Origin: Solimonas sp. K1W22B-7
Lineage (GTDB): Bacteria > Pseudomonadota > Gammaproteobacteria > Nevskiales > Nevskiaceae
Assembly: GCF_003428335.1 (NCBI RefSeq)
Contig: NZ_CP031704.1
Coordinates: forward strand, 5,096,071-5,160,070
Length of the DNA: 64,000 bases
Direction: 5' to 3'
Both the position numbers and the translations under genes were made by a program. The notes below the pieces were generated by a model. The model was not told the DNA's origin and did not search any database. It saw only the letters and a list, made by a program, of their open reading frames with translations. Of the stretch, positions 24,539-33,827 are shown one piece after another; position 1 is the stretch's first letter, and every line of letters begins with the position of its first letter.

Positions 24539-25774
24539 CTAACTCTGCGCCTTCCGCTGCTCTTTCCACTCCTTCAGCCGCCGCGTCCGCCGCTCCTTCA
24601 GCGCCTCGCCGATCGCCGCGCCGCTGATGCCGTCGGCCATCACCTGCGCCGCCTGGATCTCGTTGGCCGCCACGCGCGCCGCGCGCAGGTAGTCGGCCTG
24701 CTCGTAGGCGCTGTCCTCGAAACCGAGACGGCCGCGGGCGTCGCAGATGCTGGCCTGCAGCACCTGCTCGAAACGCTCGCCCTTGGCGAAGCCACCGATG
24801 CGCTCGACCAGGCCGAGCAGCGTCGAGGGCCGGAGCTCCAGGGCCTGGTGGATGATCAGGTGTTCCTTGGTGTGCACCAGCGCCAGGTCGCGGCAGGCGG
24901 CGGGCACGCGCAGGCGCTCGCTGAATTTCTCCACCAGCGGCACGCCGCGCATGTCGTGCATGCGGTGGCTGGGCCATTCCTCTTGGGGCGTGGCACCCTT
25001 GCCGAGGTCGTGCACCAGCACGGCGTAGCGCGTTTCCAGCGGCAGCTGCAGCGCCGCCGAGGTGTCCACGCACATCAGCACATGCACCAGGGTGTCGACT
25101 TCCGGGTGGTAGTCGGCGCGCTGCGGCACGCCCTCCAGCGCCGACAGCTCGGGCATGATCCGCGCCAGCGCGCCGCAGTCCTGCAGCGTGCGGAAGTAAC
25201 GGCCCGGAGCGTCCGTCATCAGGGCCTTTTTCGTTTCCTGCCAGACACGCTCCGGCACCAGGTGATCGACCTCGCCGTCGGCCACCATCTTGCGCATCAG
25301 CGCCAGGGTCTCGTCGGCCACGCTGAATCCCAGCGAGGCGAAGCGCGCATGGAAGCGTGCCAGGCGCAGGATGCGCACCGGGTCTTCGCAGAAGGCTTCC
25401 GACACGTGGCGCAGCACGCGCGCGTCGAGGTCGCGCTGGCCGCCGTAGGGATCGACCAGGACCCCATCGTCGCCGCGGGCGATGGCGTTGATCGTCAGGT
25501 CGCGCCGGACCAGGTCGTCTTCCAGCGTCACCTCCGGCCCGGTGTGGAAGCTGAAGCCCTTGTAGCCCGGGGCGGTCTTGCGCTCGGTGCGTGCCAGCGC
25601 ATGCTCTTCCTTGGTCTGCGGGTGCAGGAACACCGGGAAGTCCTTGCCCACCGGCAGGTAGCCGGCCGCATCCAGCTGTTCCGGCGTGACGCCGGTGAGC
25701 ACCCAGTCGCGCTCGCGCACCGGCAGGCCCAGCAGCTCGTCGCGGATGGCGCCGCCAACCAGATACCTTTTCAT
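24539..25774 (-). CDS. cca: Multifunctional CCA tRNA nucleotidyltransferase
   Basis: 411 residues, like E. coli Cca (412). It adds or repairs the 3' CCA of tRNAs without a template. The N-terminal catalytic domain begins MKRYLVGGAIRDELLGLPV, has ERDWVL (metal-binding acidic pair) and RRDLTINAIA, and continues with the nucleotide-recognition segment EDPVRILRLARFHARF. The C-terminal half holds an HD phosphohydrolase domain (HDLGKGATP), giving phosphatase/phosphodiesterase activities. The ATG overlaps the stop of the upstream transglycosylase gene as ATGA, so the two are coupled. Confidence 0.95.
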   Translation of the reverse strand: MKRYLVGGAIRDELLGLPVRERDWVLTGVTPEQLDAAGYLPVGKDFPVFLHPQTKEEHALARTERKTAPGYKGFSFHTGPEVTLEDDLVRRDLTINAIARGDDGVLVDPYGGQRDLDARVLRHVSEAFCEDPVRILRLARFHARFASLGFSVADETLALMRKMVADGEVDHLVPERVWQETKKALMTDAPGRYFRTLQDCGALARIMPELSALEGVPQRADYHPEVDTLVHVLMCVDTSAALQLPLETRYAVLVHDLGKGATPQEEWPSHRMHDMRGVPLVEKFSERLRVPAACRDLALVHTKEHLIIHQALELRPSTLLGLVERIGGFAKGERFEQVLQASICDARGRLGFEDSAYEQADYLRAARVAANEIQAAQVMADGISGAAIGEALKERRTRRLKEWKEQRKAQS

Positions 25775-27729
25775 ACGCAACCCGCGCCGCCCTTCAGGCA
25801 GGCCCGCTCGGCCGGGGTCGTTATCGACACCGGCAGCAGCAGCGCCGAGGCATCCTGCGGCTGGCCGGTGCTGAGCCAGCCGTCGGCGGTGATGTGCCAG
25901 AGGATCTTCTGGATGTAGGCGCGGGTCTCGTTGTAGGGCACGTTCTCGATCCAGACGTCGGCATCCTTCGGCTGCGCCGGCAGCCAGCGCGCGACGGCGT
26001 TGGGGCCGGCGTTGTAGGCGCCCAGCGTCAGGATGAAGCGGCCGCCGAAGCGGTCGGTCTGGTCGCGCAGGTAGGCGGCGCCCAGCGGCACGTTGATCGC
26101 CGGGTCGAACAGGTCCTCGCGCGAGGGCGACGGGCGTCCCCACTTGCGCGCCACCTGCTGCGCGGTGGGCATCAGCAGCTGCAGCAGGCCCAGGGCCTGC
26201 GAGCGCGACACCGCGGTGGGCAGGAACAGGCTCTCCTGGCGCATCACGCCGTAGATCCAGGGACCGGGAATGCCGGCGAACTTCGCCCCCGCTTCGATCT
26301 CTTTCGTGAAGGCCTGCGGGTAGAGCAGCGTCAGGTCGCGCGTCAGGTTCATCTGGTTGAGCATGCCCACGGACTGGATGTGCCAGCCCCAGGCCGAGGC
26401 GATGCGCGCGGCCTGCGTCCTGGTCAGGTCGTCGGCGCCCTGCAGCGCCAGCTTCCATTCCGGGCCGGCCAGATCCGTGCGATCGAGCAGGAACAGTTCG
26501 CGCGCGCGCTGAATGGCCGGACGTGCCAGCAGATCGCGCTGCACCGCTTCGTCGATGACCAGCTTCTGCGACACCGGCGCCAGCTTCTTCTGCAGGCGCC
26601 AGGCCGCCAGCACCGCGTAGTAGCCGTTTTCCTGCAGCAGGGAGTTGTAGATCGGGTCGCTCTGGGCACGTCGGCCCAGCTGCTCCAGCGAGCGGGCGCG
26701 CCAGTAGCTCCAGCGCGGTTCGGCGGCCTGCGCCGGCGGCATGGCGTGCAGCCATTGCGCGGCCAGTTCCCACTGGCCGTGCCACAGGGCGGCGCGGGCG
26801 CGCCATTCCTGGCCCTTGTCGTCCAGCACTTCGTCCGGCACCAGCTTGTAGAGGGCGATGGCCTCGGGCCGGCGGTCCAGCGCGTAGCCCATCGCCAGGT
26901 CGCGGCGCAGTTCAGCCACCTGGCGCGCGTCGAGCTTGCGGCGCTCGGCCAGTTGCGGCAGCAACGGCGCCACGTCGTCGGGCCTGGATCGCGCCAGCTT
27001 GGCGAAAGCCGCTTCCAGCGGCGCCCACTCGACCGCGGCCTGCGGGTCCTTGATCAGCGCCTCGATCGCCGGGCGCGGCTCGCGCAGCAGCTGCGACCAG
27101 CGCTGCAGCGGCGCGGCGCGCGCCAGCGGCACCGGGCGCAGCAGCCAGTCGGCCAGGTCGGTGTTGCCCGCCTCCAGCGCCAGGCGCGCGCGCTGCTCCA
27201 TGCGCTCGGGCGTCAGCAGGCCGGAGGTCTGCAGCCACTGGAACGGCGGCACGCAGGCCTGCGACAGGGACTGGCCGGTGGTCCAGGTGGCGAGAATCTC
27301 GTCGCGCAGGGCCGGCTCGATGCCGCCGGTCTGCAGCCAGGCGTTGTAGCGGTGGCAGCGCAGCGCGTCGTCGGTCGTGCCCGGCTCGCTGTTGGCCAGC
27401 AGCGTCGCCCACTGCTGGCGCTGCGCCAGGTTGGCGAGCCAGTCGCGCTGCAAGGTGCGCGCTGCGGGGATCTCGGCATTGGCGCGGTACCAGGTGCCGA
27501 GTTCCGCATCCAGGGTGTCGCCCGGGCGCGTCTTCAGCGCCTGCCGGAAACGCGCGGCCTGCAGGTAGGGATAGAGGATGTAGTTGCGCAGGCCCGGGCT
27601 TTCCGCCGCTTCGCCGCCGGCCTCGACGGTCTTGAGCGCGACGCGGAACTCGATGCGCAGCACCTCGTCGTTGGCCAGGGTGGCGCCGCTCAGGCATAAG
27701 CACAGAATGAATGCGAGGGAACGGAACAT
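25771..27729 (-). CDS. slt: Soluble lytic murein transglycosylase (Slt70-type)
   Basis: 652 residues from ATG 27729. Signal peptide MFRSLAFILCLCLSGATLA, so periplasmic. The large N-terminal alpha-helical superhelix (about 25-480) forms the doughnut of the Slt70 fold. The C-terminal lysozyme-like domain (about 490-640) has the catalytic glutamate in VMRQESLFLPTAVS, then QALGLLQLLMPTAQQVA and LGAYNAGPNAVARWLP. It cleaves peptidoglycan glycan strands to 1,6-anhydro ends. The next gene, cca, overlaps its stop by 4 bp. The start is uncertain: ATG 27765 is possible but would put extra residues before the signal peptide. Confidence 0.93.
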   Translation of the reverse strand: MFRSLAFILCLCLSGATLANDEVLRIEFRVALKTVEAGGEAAESPGLRNYILYPYLQAARFRQALKTRPGDTLDAELGTWYRANAEIPAARTLQRDWLANLAQRQQWATLLANSEPGTTDDALRCHRYNAWLQTGGIEPALRDEILATWTTGQSLSQACVPPFQWLQTSGLLTPERMEQRARLALEAGNTDLADWLLRPVPLARAAPLQRWSQLLREPRPAIEALIKDPQAAVEWAPLEAAFAKLARSRPDDVAPLLPQLAERRKLDARQVAELRRDLAMGYALDRRPEAIALYKLVPDEVLDDKGQEWRARAALWHGQWELAAQWLHAMPPAQAAEPRWSYWRARSLEQLGRRAQSDPIYNSLLQENGYYAVLAAWRLQKKLAPVSQKLVIDEAVQRDLLARPAIQRARELFLLDRTDLAGPEWKLALQGADDLTRTQAARIASAWGWHIQSVGMLNQMNLTRDLTLLYPQAFTKEIEAGAKFAGIPGPWIYGVMRQESLFLPTAVSRSQALGLLQLLMPTAQQVARKWGRPSPSREDLFDPAINVPLGAAYLRDQTDRFGGRFILTLGAYNAGPNAVARWLPAQPKDADVWIENVPYNETRAYIQKILWHITADGWLSTGQPQDASALLLPVSITTPAERACLKGGAGCV

Positions 27730-27802
27730 CAGCGGGGGGAGCCTGTTGTAGGATGCGCGCCTCATTGTAGTGCGACGCGGCTCGCTTGCAGGCTGCACGA
27801 TC

Positions 27803-28591
27803 ATGGAATCCTTGCTCATCTACGTTCTGACCGGCGCCATCGCCGGATTGCTCGCCGGACTTTTCGGTGTCGGCGGCGGCATGATCATGGTGCCGGCCCT
27901 GGCGCTGGTGCTGCCGGGCCAGGGCGTGCCGCCGGACGTGGTCATGCAGGTAGCGGTGGCCACCTCGCTGGCCGTGATCTCGGCCACCTCGGTGTCGTCC
28001 ATGCTGAGCCACCAGAAGCACGGCGCGGTGCTGTGGCCGGTGTTCCGCTGGATGGCCCTGGGCCTGGTGCTGGGCTCGGTGGCCGGCGCCTTCGTCGCCG
28101 ACAGGCTGGCCAGCCGTACCCTGGCGCTGTTCGTCGGCTGCGGCGCACTGGCCGTAGCCGTGCAGATGGCCCTGGATCTCAAGCCCAAGGCGGCCGCCCC
28201 GCTGCCGGGCCCCGGCGTCTTAATCGGAGCCGGCGGTGTCATCGGCCTGCTGTCGGCCCTGGTCGGCATCGGCGGCGGCTCGCTGACCGTGCCCTTCCTG
28301 GGCTGGCGCAGCGTCGACATCCGCAAGGCCGTAGGCACCTCCGCGGCCTGCGGCGTGCCGATCGCCTGGGCCGGCGCCCTGGGCTTCATCGCCTCGGGCT
28401 GGGACCGGACCGACCTGCCGGCGCCGCACCTGGGCTATGTCAGCCTGCATGGCTTCGCCGGCCTGGCCGTGGCCAGTGTGCTGATGGCGCCCCTGGGCGC
28501 CAGGCTTGCCCACCGCCTGCCGCCGCAGCAGCTGAAGCGCGGTTTCGCCCTGTTGCTGGCCGGCGTTGGGCTGAAGATGCTGATTGGCTAG
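27803..28591 (+). CDS. TauE/SafE family sulfite/organosulfonate exporter
   Basis: 262 residues, eight predicted membrane helices in two repeats. Each repeat starts with the family's glycine-rich loop: GLLAGLFGVGGGMIMVPAL (about 12-30) and LLSALVGIGGGSLTVPFLG (about 150-170). Members export sulfite, sulfoacetate, taurine-derived or other small organic anions. No sulfur-oxidation genes are next to it, so the substrate is not predicted, though an ATP sulfurylase lies 2 kb downstream. It is divergent from slt, with a 73-bp gap between the start codons. Confidence 0.9.
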   Translation: MESLLIYVLTGAIAGLLAGLFGVGGGMIMVPALALVLPGQGVPPDVVMQVAVATSLAVISATSVSSMLSHQKHGAVLWPVFRWMALGLVLGSVAGAFVADRLASRTLALFVGCGALAVAVQMALDLKPKAAAPLPGPGVLIGAGGVIGLLSALVGIGGGSLTVPFLGWRSVDIRKAVGTSAACGVPIAWAGALGFIASGWDRTDLPAPHLGYVSLHGFAGLAVASVLMAPLGARLAHRLPPQQLKRGFALLLAGVGLKMLIG

Positions 28592-28630
28592 AATCAGCGT
28601 GACGGCGCTGCTGCCGTTGGCGAGGGACAC

Positions 28631-29260
28631 TTGGATAAACGAGGCATTGGGGGGAAGGGCATCCGCTATCCGGGCCGCGCACTGCTGGCCGGGCTGATGC
28701 TCGCCGTCTCCGCTGCCCAGGCCGCCGAGGTCTACGTCTACCGCGAGCCGGGCGGCATCCGCCTGTTCACCGACCGCCAGGTGCGGGACCCGGCCTACGT
28801 CTTCATCTCCAAGTACGGCCGCCCCACCGCCTACACCTCCTGCAAGGGCCTGAGCGCCGCCGGCCTCGACGCGCGCCTGCGCAGCTACGAGGACCTGATC
28901 TACAAGTACGCCGCCCAGCAGCAGGTGGAGCCGGCGCTGGTCAAGGCGGTGATGCGCGTGGAGTCCTGCTTCGACCACCGCGCGGTGTCGCGCGTGGGCG
29001 CCCGCGGCCTGATGCAACTGATGCCCGGCACCGCCGCCGACCTCGGCGTCAGCGACAGCTTCGACCCGGCGCAGAACATCCGCGGCGGCGTCACCTACCT
29101 GCGCCTGATGCTGGACCGCTTCGGCAACGACCAGAAGCTGGCCCTGGCCGCCTACAACGCCGGCCCCGGCGCGGTGACCAAGCACCAGGGCGTGCCGCCG
29201 TTCAAGGAAACCCAGGCCTACGTCGAGAAGGTGCGCTCGCACTACCAGCGGTATCACTAG
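28631..29260 (+). CDS. Lytic transglycosylase, SLT domain, TTG start
   Basis: 209 residues. TTG 28631 is preceded by CGAGGGA, and only this start gives a full signal peptide: basic n-region then GRALLAGLMLAVSAAQA. Mature protein starts AEVYVYREPGGIRLFTDRQ, a short DUF4124-like region. The SLT catalytic domain (about 85-205) contains VMRVESCFDHRAVSRVGA (catalytic Glu), GLMQLMPGTAADLGV and AAYNAGPGAVTKHQGVPPF, all standard for family 1. It is a single-domain periplasmic glycan cleaver, unlike slt. It ends shortly before a 22-bp hairpin. Confidence 0.9.
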   Translation: MDKRGIGGKGIRYPGRALLAGLMLAVSAAQAAEVYVYREPGGIRLFTDRQVRDPAYVFISKYGRPTAYTSCKGLSAAGLDARLRSYEDLIYKYAAQQQVEPALVKAVMRVESCFDHRAVSRVGARGLMQLMPGTAADLGVSDSFDPAQNIRGGVTYLRLMLDRFGNDQKLALAAYNAGPGAVTKHQGVPPFKETQAYVEKVRSHYQRYH

Positions 29261-29301
29261 CCGCTGAGGGCCGGGGTCATCCATCCCCGATCGCGGCTTG
29301 A

Positions 29302-29323
29302 GTAGGAGCGAGCTTGCTCCTAC
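29302..29323. repeat. 22-bp REP-like hairpin overlapping a LysR stop codon
   Basis: GTAGGAGC-gagctt-GCTCCTAC is a compact palindrome typical of gammaproteobacterial intergenic repeats. Convergent genes end here, and the LysR stop codon (29320-29322) sits inside the right arm. It may terminate both transcripts. Confidence 0.7.
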
Positions 29324-30198
29324 CTGTCCGGAAGAAACCCCAGGAAGGCCTCCAGCGCCGGGCTCAGCCAGGCGCTCTTGAGCTGCACGCGGTACAGCGG
29401 CCGCCGGATGCGCAGGCCCTTCACCTCCACCACCCCCAGGGTGCCGGCCTTGAGTTCGGTGCGCACCGCCTGCGCCGACAGGAAGGCCAGGGCCACGCCG
29501 GTGGCCACCGTGTGCTTGATCGCCTCGGTGCTGGCCAGGGTCATGGCCGGGCGCAGGCGGATGTTCTTGGCCGCCAGGGCGCGCTCGGTGACGGCGCGCG
29601 TGCCGGAACCCACCTCGTGCATCAGCAGCGGACAGCCGGCCAGCGCCGCCAGGCTCAGCGCCGCGCCTGACGCCAGGGGATGGCCTGGGGCGGCGATCAG
29701 CACCAGTTCGTCCTCGGCGAAGACCTGGTAGTCCAGCAGGCCGCTGCTGACGATGCCCTCGGCGAAGCCGATGTCGATCTCGCCGGCCAGCAGCTTGGCC
29801 TCGATGGCCTGGGTGTTCTCCACCTGCAGTGACAGCTCCACGCCGGGATGGCGGCGGCGGAAGGCGGCCAGCGTGTCGGGCAGCATGTAGCCGCCGATGG
29901 TGCGGCTGGCGCCGATCGCCAGGCGGCCGCGGCCCAGCTGCTGCAGGTCGCCCAGGGCCTGGGCGGCCTCGGCCTCGATCGCGAACAGGCGGTTGGCATA
30001 GCCCAGCAGCAGGCGGCCGGCCTCGGTGGGACGCACGCCGCGCGGCAGGCGGTCCAGCAGCAGCACGCCCAGGGCGCGCTCGAACTCGGCCAGCTGCTTG
30101 GACACCGCCGACTGGCTGATGTGCAGCTCGCGGGCGCCGCCGCTGATGCTGCCGCTGGCGGCCACGGCCTGGAAGATCGAGAGGTGGTTGAGATTCAT
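29320..30198 (-). CDS. LysR-family regulator, likely controlling the adjacent ATP sulfurylase
   Basis: 292 residues from ATG 30198 (ATG 30213 adds five residues). N-terminal winged HTH: LSIFQAVAASGSISGGARE then ISQSAVSKQLAEFERALG. The effector domain (about 90-290) has the LysR pattern GRLAIGASRTIGGYMLP and ATGVALAFLSAQAV. It is divergent from sat, which makes it a candidate sulfur-assimilation regulator. It is not CysB by sequence length or DNA-recognition helix. The 138-bp region between the genes is AT-rich and holds ATAAAA/TTTTAT inverted words. Confidence 0.88.
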   Translation of the reverse strand: MNLNHLSIFQAVAASGSISGGARELHISQSAVSKQLAEFERALGVLLLDRLPRGVRPTEAGRLLLGYANRLFAIEAEAAQALGDLQQLGRGRLAIGASRTIGGYMLPDTLAAFRRRHPGVELSLQVENTQAIEAKLLAGEIDIGFAEGIVSSGLLDYQVFAEDELVLIAAPGHPLASGAALSLAALAGCPLLMHEVGSGTRAVTERALAAKNIRLRPAMTLASTEAIKHTVATGVALAFLSAQAVRTELKAGTLGVVEVKGLRIRRPLYRVQLKSAWLSPALEAFLGFLPDR

Positions 30199-30336
30199 CC
30201 AGCGGCCATCCATGAATAAAAGAGAATCTAGGCATCGATATATTGCATTTTATTTATGGCGTGCGGGGGCCCTACAATGCCGGTCCGGCGCCCGGGATTC
30301 CGGTCCCGCCCTCCTCTCATCCAGCTGGACACGACC
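30199..30336. promoter_or_regulatory. AT-rich divergent promoter region between LysR gene and sat
   Basis: ATAAAAGAG near 30216 and GCATTTTATTTAT near 30244 form a loose inverted repeat around ATCGATAT. This is the kind of site a LysR-type tetramer occupies. No individual -35/-10 pair was assigned. Confidence 0.45.
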
Positions 30337-31530
30337 ATGATCAAGCCGCACGGCTCCGACGCCCTCAATCCGCGTTTCGTCTACGACACCGCCCGCCACG
30401 CCGCCCTGCAGAAGGAAGCCGCGGGCCTGCCGAGCCTGCTGCTGAACTCGGCCGCCGCCGCCAACGCGGTGATGCTGGGCGCCGGCTACTTCAACCCGCT
30501 GACCGGCTACATGACCAAGGCCGATGCCCTGGGCGTGGCCAAGGACCTGAAGACCGCCTCGGGCCTGTTCTGGCCGGTGCCGATCGTCAACCTGACCCGG
30601 GAATCCGGCATCAAGGCCGGCAGCCGCATCGCGCTGCGCGACCCCAACGTCGAAGGCAACCCGGTGCTGGCGGTGATGGACGTGGAGACGGTGGAGAACG
30701 TCAGCGACGAAGAGCTGCAGTTCATGGCCAAGGAGATCTTCGGCAACCTCGACGCCAAGCACCCGGGCGTGCAGACCTTCCTGGGCCTGGGCAACACGCT
30801 GCTGTCGGGCCCGATCGAAGTGCTGAACTTCAGCTACTTCCAGGGCGAATTCCCCGACACCTTCCGCACCGCCGTGGAAATCCGCAACGAGATCAAGGAG
30901 CGCGGCTGGAACAAGGTGGTCGCCTTCCAGACCCGCAACCCGATGCACCGCGCGCACGAAGAGCTGTGCCGCATGGCGACCGAGCGCCTGCAGGCCGACG
31001 GCCTGGTCATCCACATGCTGCTGGGCAAGCTGAAAGAGGGCGACATCCCGGCACCGGTGCGCGACGCCTGCATCCGCACCATGGTGGAGAACTACTTCCC
31101 GAAGAACACGGTGATGATCACCGGCTACGGCTTCGACATGCTCTATGCCGGCCCGCGCGAGGCCGTGCTGCATGCGGTGTTCCGCCAGAACATGGGCGCC
31201 GACTACCTGATCGTGGGCCGTGACCACGCCGGCGTGGGCGATTACTACGGCCCCTTCGACGCGCAGACCATCTTCGAAGAGCGCGTGCCGGCCGGTGCGC
31301 TGCAGATCCAGATTTTCGGCGCCGACAACACCGCCTACAGCAAGAAGCTGGGCCGCGTGGTGATGATGCGCGAAGCCCCGGACCATGTGCCGGAAGACTT
31401 CATCGCCCTGTCGGGCACCAAGGTGCGCCAGATGCTCGGCCAGGGCATCGCCCCGCCGCCGGAATTCTCGCGCCCGGAAGTGGCCAAGGTGCTGATGGAG
31501 TACTACCAGCTGATCGACAAGAGCGCCTGA
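30337..31530 (+). CDS. sat: ATP sulfurylase (sulfate adenylyltransferase), Sat type
   Basis: 397 residues. It makes APS from sulfate and ATP, or runs in reverse. The motifs are intact: VVAFQTRNPMHRAHEELC (QxRNPxHxxH) and IVGRDHAGVGDYYG, the phosphate- and sulfate-binding loops. This is the monomeric Sat/Met3 type rather than the GTP-driven CysDN pair that many gammaproteobacteria use. It starts at ATG 30337; there is no APS kinase or reductase in the window. A strong terminator follows, so it is a single-gene transcript. Confidence 0.95.
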   Translation: MIKPHGSDALNPRFVYDTARHAALQKEAAGLPSLLLNSAAAANAVMLGAGYFNPLTGYMTKADALGVAKDLKTASGLFWPVPIVNLTRESGIKAGSRIALRDPNVEGNPVLAVMDVETVENVSDEELQFMAKEIFGNLDAKHPGVQTFLGLGNTLLSGPIEVLNFSYFQGEFPDTFRTAVEIRNEIKERGWNKVVAFQTRNPMHRAHEELCRMATERLQADGLVIHMLLGKLKEGDIPAPVRDACIRTMVENYFPKNTVMITGYGFDMLYAGPREAVLHAVFRQNMGADYLIVGRDHAGVGDYYGPFDAQTIFEERVPAGALQIQIFGADNTAYSKKLGRVVMMREAPDHVPEDFIALSGTKVRQMLGQGIAPPPEFSRPEVAKVLMEYYQLIDKSA

Positions 31531-31549
31531 GGTTCTGGGCGGCAAATGA

Positions 31550-31581
31550 GGGGGAGCGGCCTGGCCGCTCCCCCTTTTTTC
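31550..31581 (+). terminator. Rho-independent terminator of sat
   Basis: A 12-bp stem (GGGGGAGCGGCC / GGCCGCTCCCCC, 31550-31574) is followed by TTTTTT. It is the clearest intrinsic terminator in the window. Confidence 0.93.
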
Positions 31582-31690
31582 GTTTCCACCCCCCAAATGC
31601 GGGGCGTGCCAGTGTGATCCGTATCGCTTACCGGGCCCCTGAGGCGGCCTATAGTGTCGATCCGGAAACTGCTGGGGGGCAGCAACCTAA

Positions 31691-32278
31691 ATGAGCGCAC
31701 CGACTTCTTCGCGACTGCTGACCGCGGGTCTTGCCCTGGCGGCGCAATACACGCTGGACGAGCTGGCCCCCGAAACCATCGCCGACACCACCGGCCTGAG
31801 CCACGAACAGTTCGCGGCGCAATTCGGCAGCGTCGACGGCTACCTGCTGGAGATGAACCAGCAGTTCCTGGATCACATCCTGGACCGCCTGGTGCGCGAA
31901 GCCGGCACCCACTCGCCGGGCCTGCCGCGCATGTGCCGCGCCACCCAGCTGCAGCTCGACATCTGCCTGGAACACCGCGCGCTGCGCAACCTGCTGAGCG
32001 AAGCACGGCGCCGCATGCCGCTGGTGGCGGAAGCCTTCCACCGGCGCAACCACACCACCGGCATCATGATCGGCATCGAGCTGAAGTCGCTCGGCTGCCC
32101 GCATGCGGCGGCGATCGGGCGAATCTACTGCCTGATGGTGCTGGAAACCGCGCAGATCGAATGCGAGACCGGCGCGCCGAACCCGGCGCTGCGCCGCGCG
32201 CTGGCGGACTTCCTGGCGAACGCGTTGTCGGCGCCGCCGGCGAAGGCCGCCGCGCGGGCGACCTCGGACGCGCTCTGA
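31691..32278 (+). CDS. TetR/AcrR-like regulator
   Basis: 195 residues. The N-terminal 50 residues have the TetR helix-turn-helix layout: LLTAGLALAAQYTLDELAP, IADTTGLSHEQFAAQFGSVDGYLLEM (helices 2-4, with the usual phenylalanine-glycine-S/V-D turn). The rest is all-helical, as in TetR ligand-binding domains, with ICLEHRALRNLLSEARRRM. The HTH is less canonical than average, so a diverged member. It precedes the WS/DGAT gene by 141 bp on the same strand and could regulate lipid metabolism. Confidence 0.7.
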   Translation: MSAPTSSRLLTAGLALAAQYTLDELAPETIADTTGLSHEQFAAQFGSVDGYLLEMNQQFLDHILDRLVREAGTHSPGLPRMCRATQLQLDICLEHRALRNLLSEARRRMPLVAEAFHRRNHTTGIMIGIELKSLGCPHAAAIGRIYCLMVLETAQIECETGAPNPALRRALADFLANALSAPPAKAAARATSDAL

Positions 32279-32419
32279 GGGCGTGCCTGTAGAGAATCCC
32301 CCGTTTCGCGACCGCGGAACCAGTAACTGGAATTGCTACGTTCAGGGTATGACGGCCCTGAGGAAAATGCTGCACCTTGCACGGGAAAATCCGCCTGCAC
32401 GCACCCACGAGGAACGGCA

Positions 32420-33805
32420 ATGAGCAATCTGAACCTGATGGATACGGCACTGCTGCGCATGGAGTCCAAGCGCACGCCCATGCATGTCGGCGCCATGCTG
32501 ACGTTCAAGCTTCCGCCCGGTTCGCCCCCCGATTTCTGCCAGCAGCTGGTGCGCGAGATGCGTACCAAGCCCTTCATGCCGTACCCGTTCCACTGCCGGC
32601 TCGCCCGCGGCCGGTTCAAGCGCCTCCGCCCGTCCTGGGTGGAGGCGGAAGTCGACATGGACTACCACCTGCGCTGCTCCGCGCTGCCGTTCCCCGGCGG
32701 CGAGCGGGAACTGGGCGTACTGGTGGCGCGTTTGCATTCGCACCCCCTGGACCTGTCGCGCCCGCTCTGGGAGTGCCACATCATCGAAGGCCTGGAGAAC
32801 GGCCGCTTCGCGCTGTACTTCAAGGCCCATCACTGCGCGATCGACGGCATGGGCGCCATGCGCATGATCAACGACTGGCTGTCGAGCGACCCCGCGGACG
32901 CGCGCGGCATGGGCCCCTGGGTGGTCGCCGCGAAGCCCGAGCGGCCGGCGGAGCCGCCCCTGTCGCTGGGCGCACGCGTGAAGAAGCCGATGGCCGGCGT
33001 GGCGGGGCAGGCCAAGGCGCTGCAGGAGCTGGTCAGCGGCCTGAACCGGATGGCAAAGGGCGAGGACAGCTTCGCGCGGATGACGCTGGACGTGCCGCGC
33101 AGCCTGTTCAACATGCCGATCTCGCAGCAGCGGCGCCTGGGCACGCAGATCCTCGCGGTCTCGCGCCTGAAGGCCGTGGCCAAGGCCGCGGGCGGCGGCG
33201 CCAAGCTCAACGACGCGCTGCTCGCCGTGCTCGGCGGCGCGATACGGCGTTACCTGATCGAGCAGGGCGCCCTGCCGGAGAAGACCCTGGTGGCCTCGGT
33301 GCCGATCGGGCTGGAGCGTTCGGACGGCACGCCCGGCAGCATCGCCACCGGCTTCGTCGCGCCGCTGGGCACCAACCTGGACGATCCGCTCGAGCGCATC
33401 CAGTGGATCCGCCGCGTCACCACCCGCGCCAAGGCCGAGCTGCAGGACCTGTCGCGCGATGCGCAGCTGCAGTTCGCCCTGCTGGGCCTCGCGCCGCTGC
33501 TGCTGGGGCAGATCACCGGCACGCTTCCCAAGCTGCCGCCGCTCTTCAACTGCGTGGTGTCGAACGTGGTGCTGTCGAACAAACCGCTGTACCTGATGGG
33601 CGCCGAACTCGAAGCCGTGTACCCGGTGTCCTTCCTGTTCGACGGCTACGCACTCAACGTGACCCTGGTGGGCTACAAGGACAGCGTCGCGGTCGGCTTC
33701 CTCGGCTGCCGCAGTGCGATCCCGAGCCTGCAGCGGCTGGCGGTATATACGACCGATGCGCTGGCGGAGCTGGAGCGGGCGGTGGGGATCGTGCCGCCGC
33801 AGTAG
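32420..33805 (+). CDS. Wax ester synthase / diacylglycerol acyltransferase (WS/DGAT) family
   Basis: 461 residues from ATG 32420, with GAGGA upstream. Condensing-type motif HHCAIDG (137-143) holds the catalytic His; the SRPLWECHIIEGL signature precedes it. The C-terminal domain has SVPIGLERSDG and NCVVSNVVLSNKPLYLMGA (the family's NVxGP-like region). The enzyme esterifies fatty alcohols or diacylglycerol with acyl-CoA to form storage lipid, working at the membrane. It suggests neutral-lipid inclusion formation, common in hydrocarbon-degrading gammaproteobacteria. Confidence 0.9.
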   Translation: MSNLNLMDTALLRMESKRTPMHVGAMLTFKLPPGSPPDFCQQLVREMRTKPFMPYPFHCRLARGRFKRLRPSWVEAEVDMDYHLRCSALPFPGGERELGVLVARLHSHPLDLSRPLWECHIIEGLENGRFALYFKAHHCAIDGMGAMRMINDWLSSDPADARGMGPWVVAAKPERPAEPPLSLGARVKKPMAGVAGQAKALQELVSGLNRMAKGEDSFARMTLDVPRSLFNMPISQQRRLGTQILAVSRLKAVAKAAGGGAKLNDALLAVLGGAIRRYLIEQGALPEKTLVASVPIGLERSDGTPGSIATGFVAPLGTNLDDPLERIQWIRRVTTRAKAELQDLSRDAQLQFALLGLAPLLLGQITGTLPKLPPLFNCVVSNVVLSNKPLYLMGAELEAVYPVSFLFDGYALNVTLVGYKDSVAVGFLGCRSAIPSLQRLAVYTTDALAELERAVGIVPPQ

Positions 33806-33827
33806 GCGCGCGGCGCGACAGGCAGGG

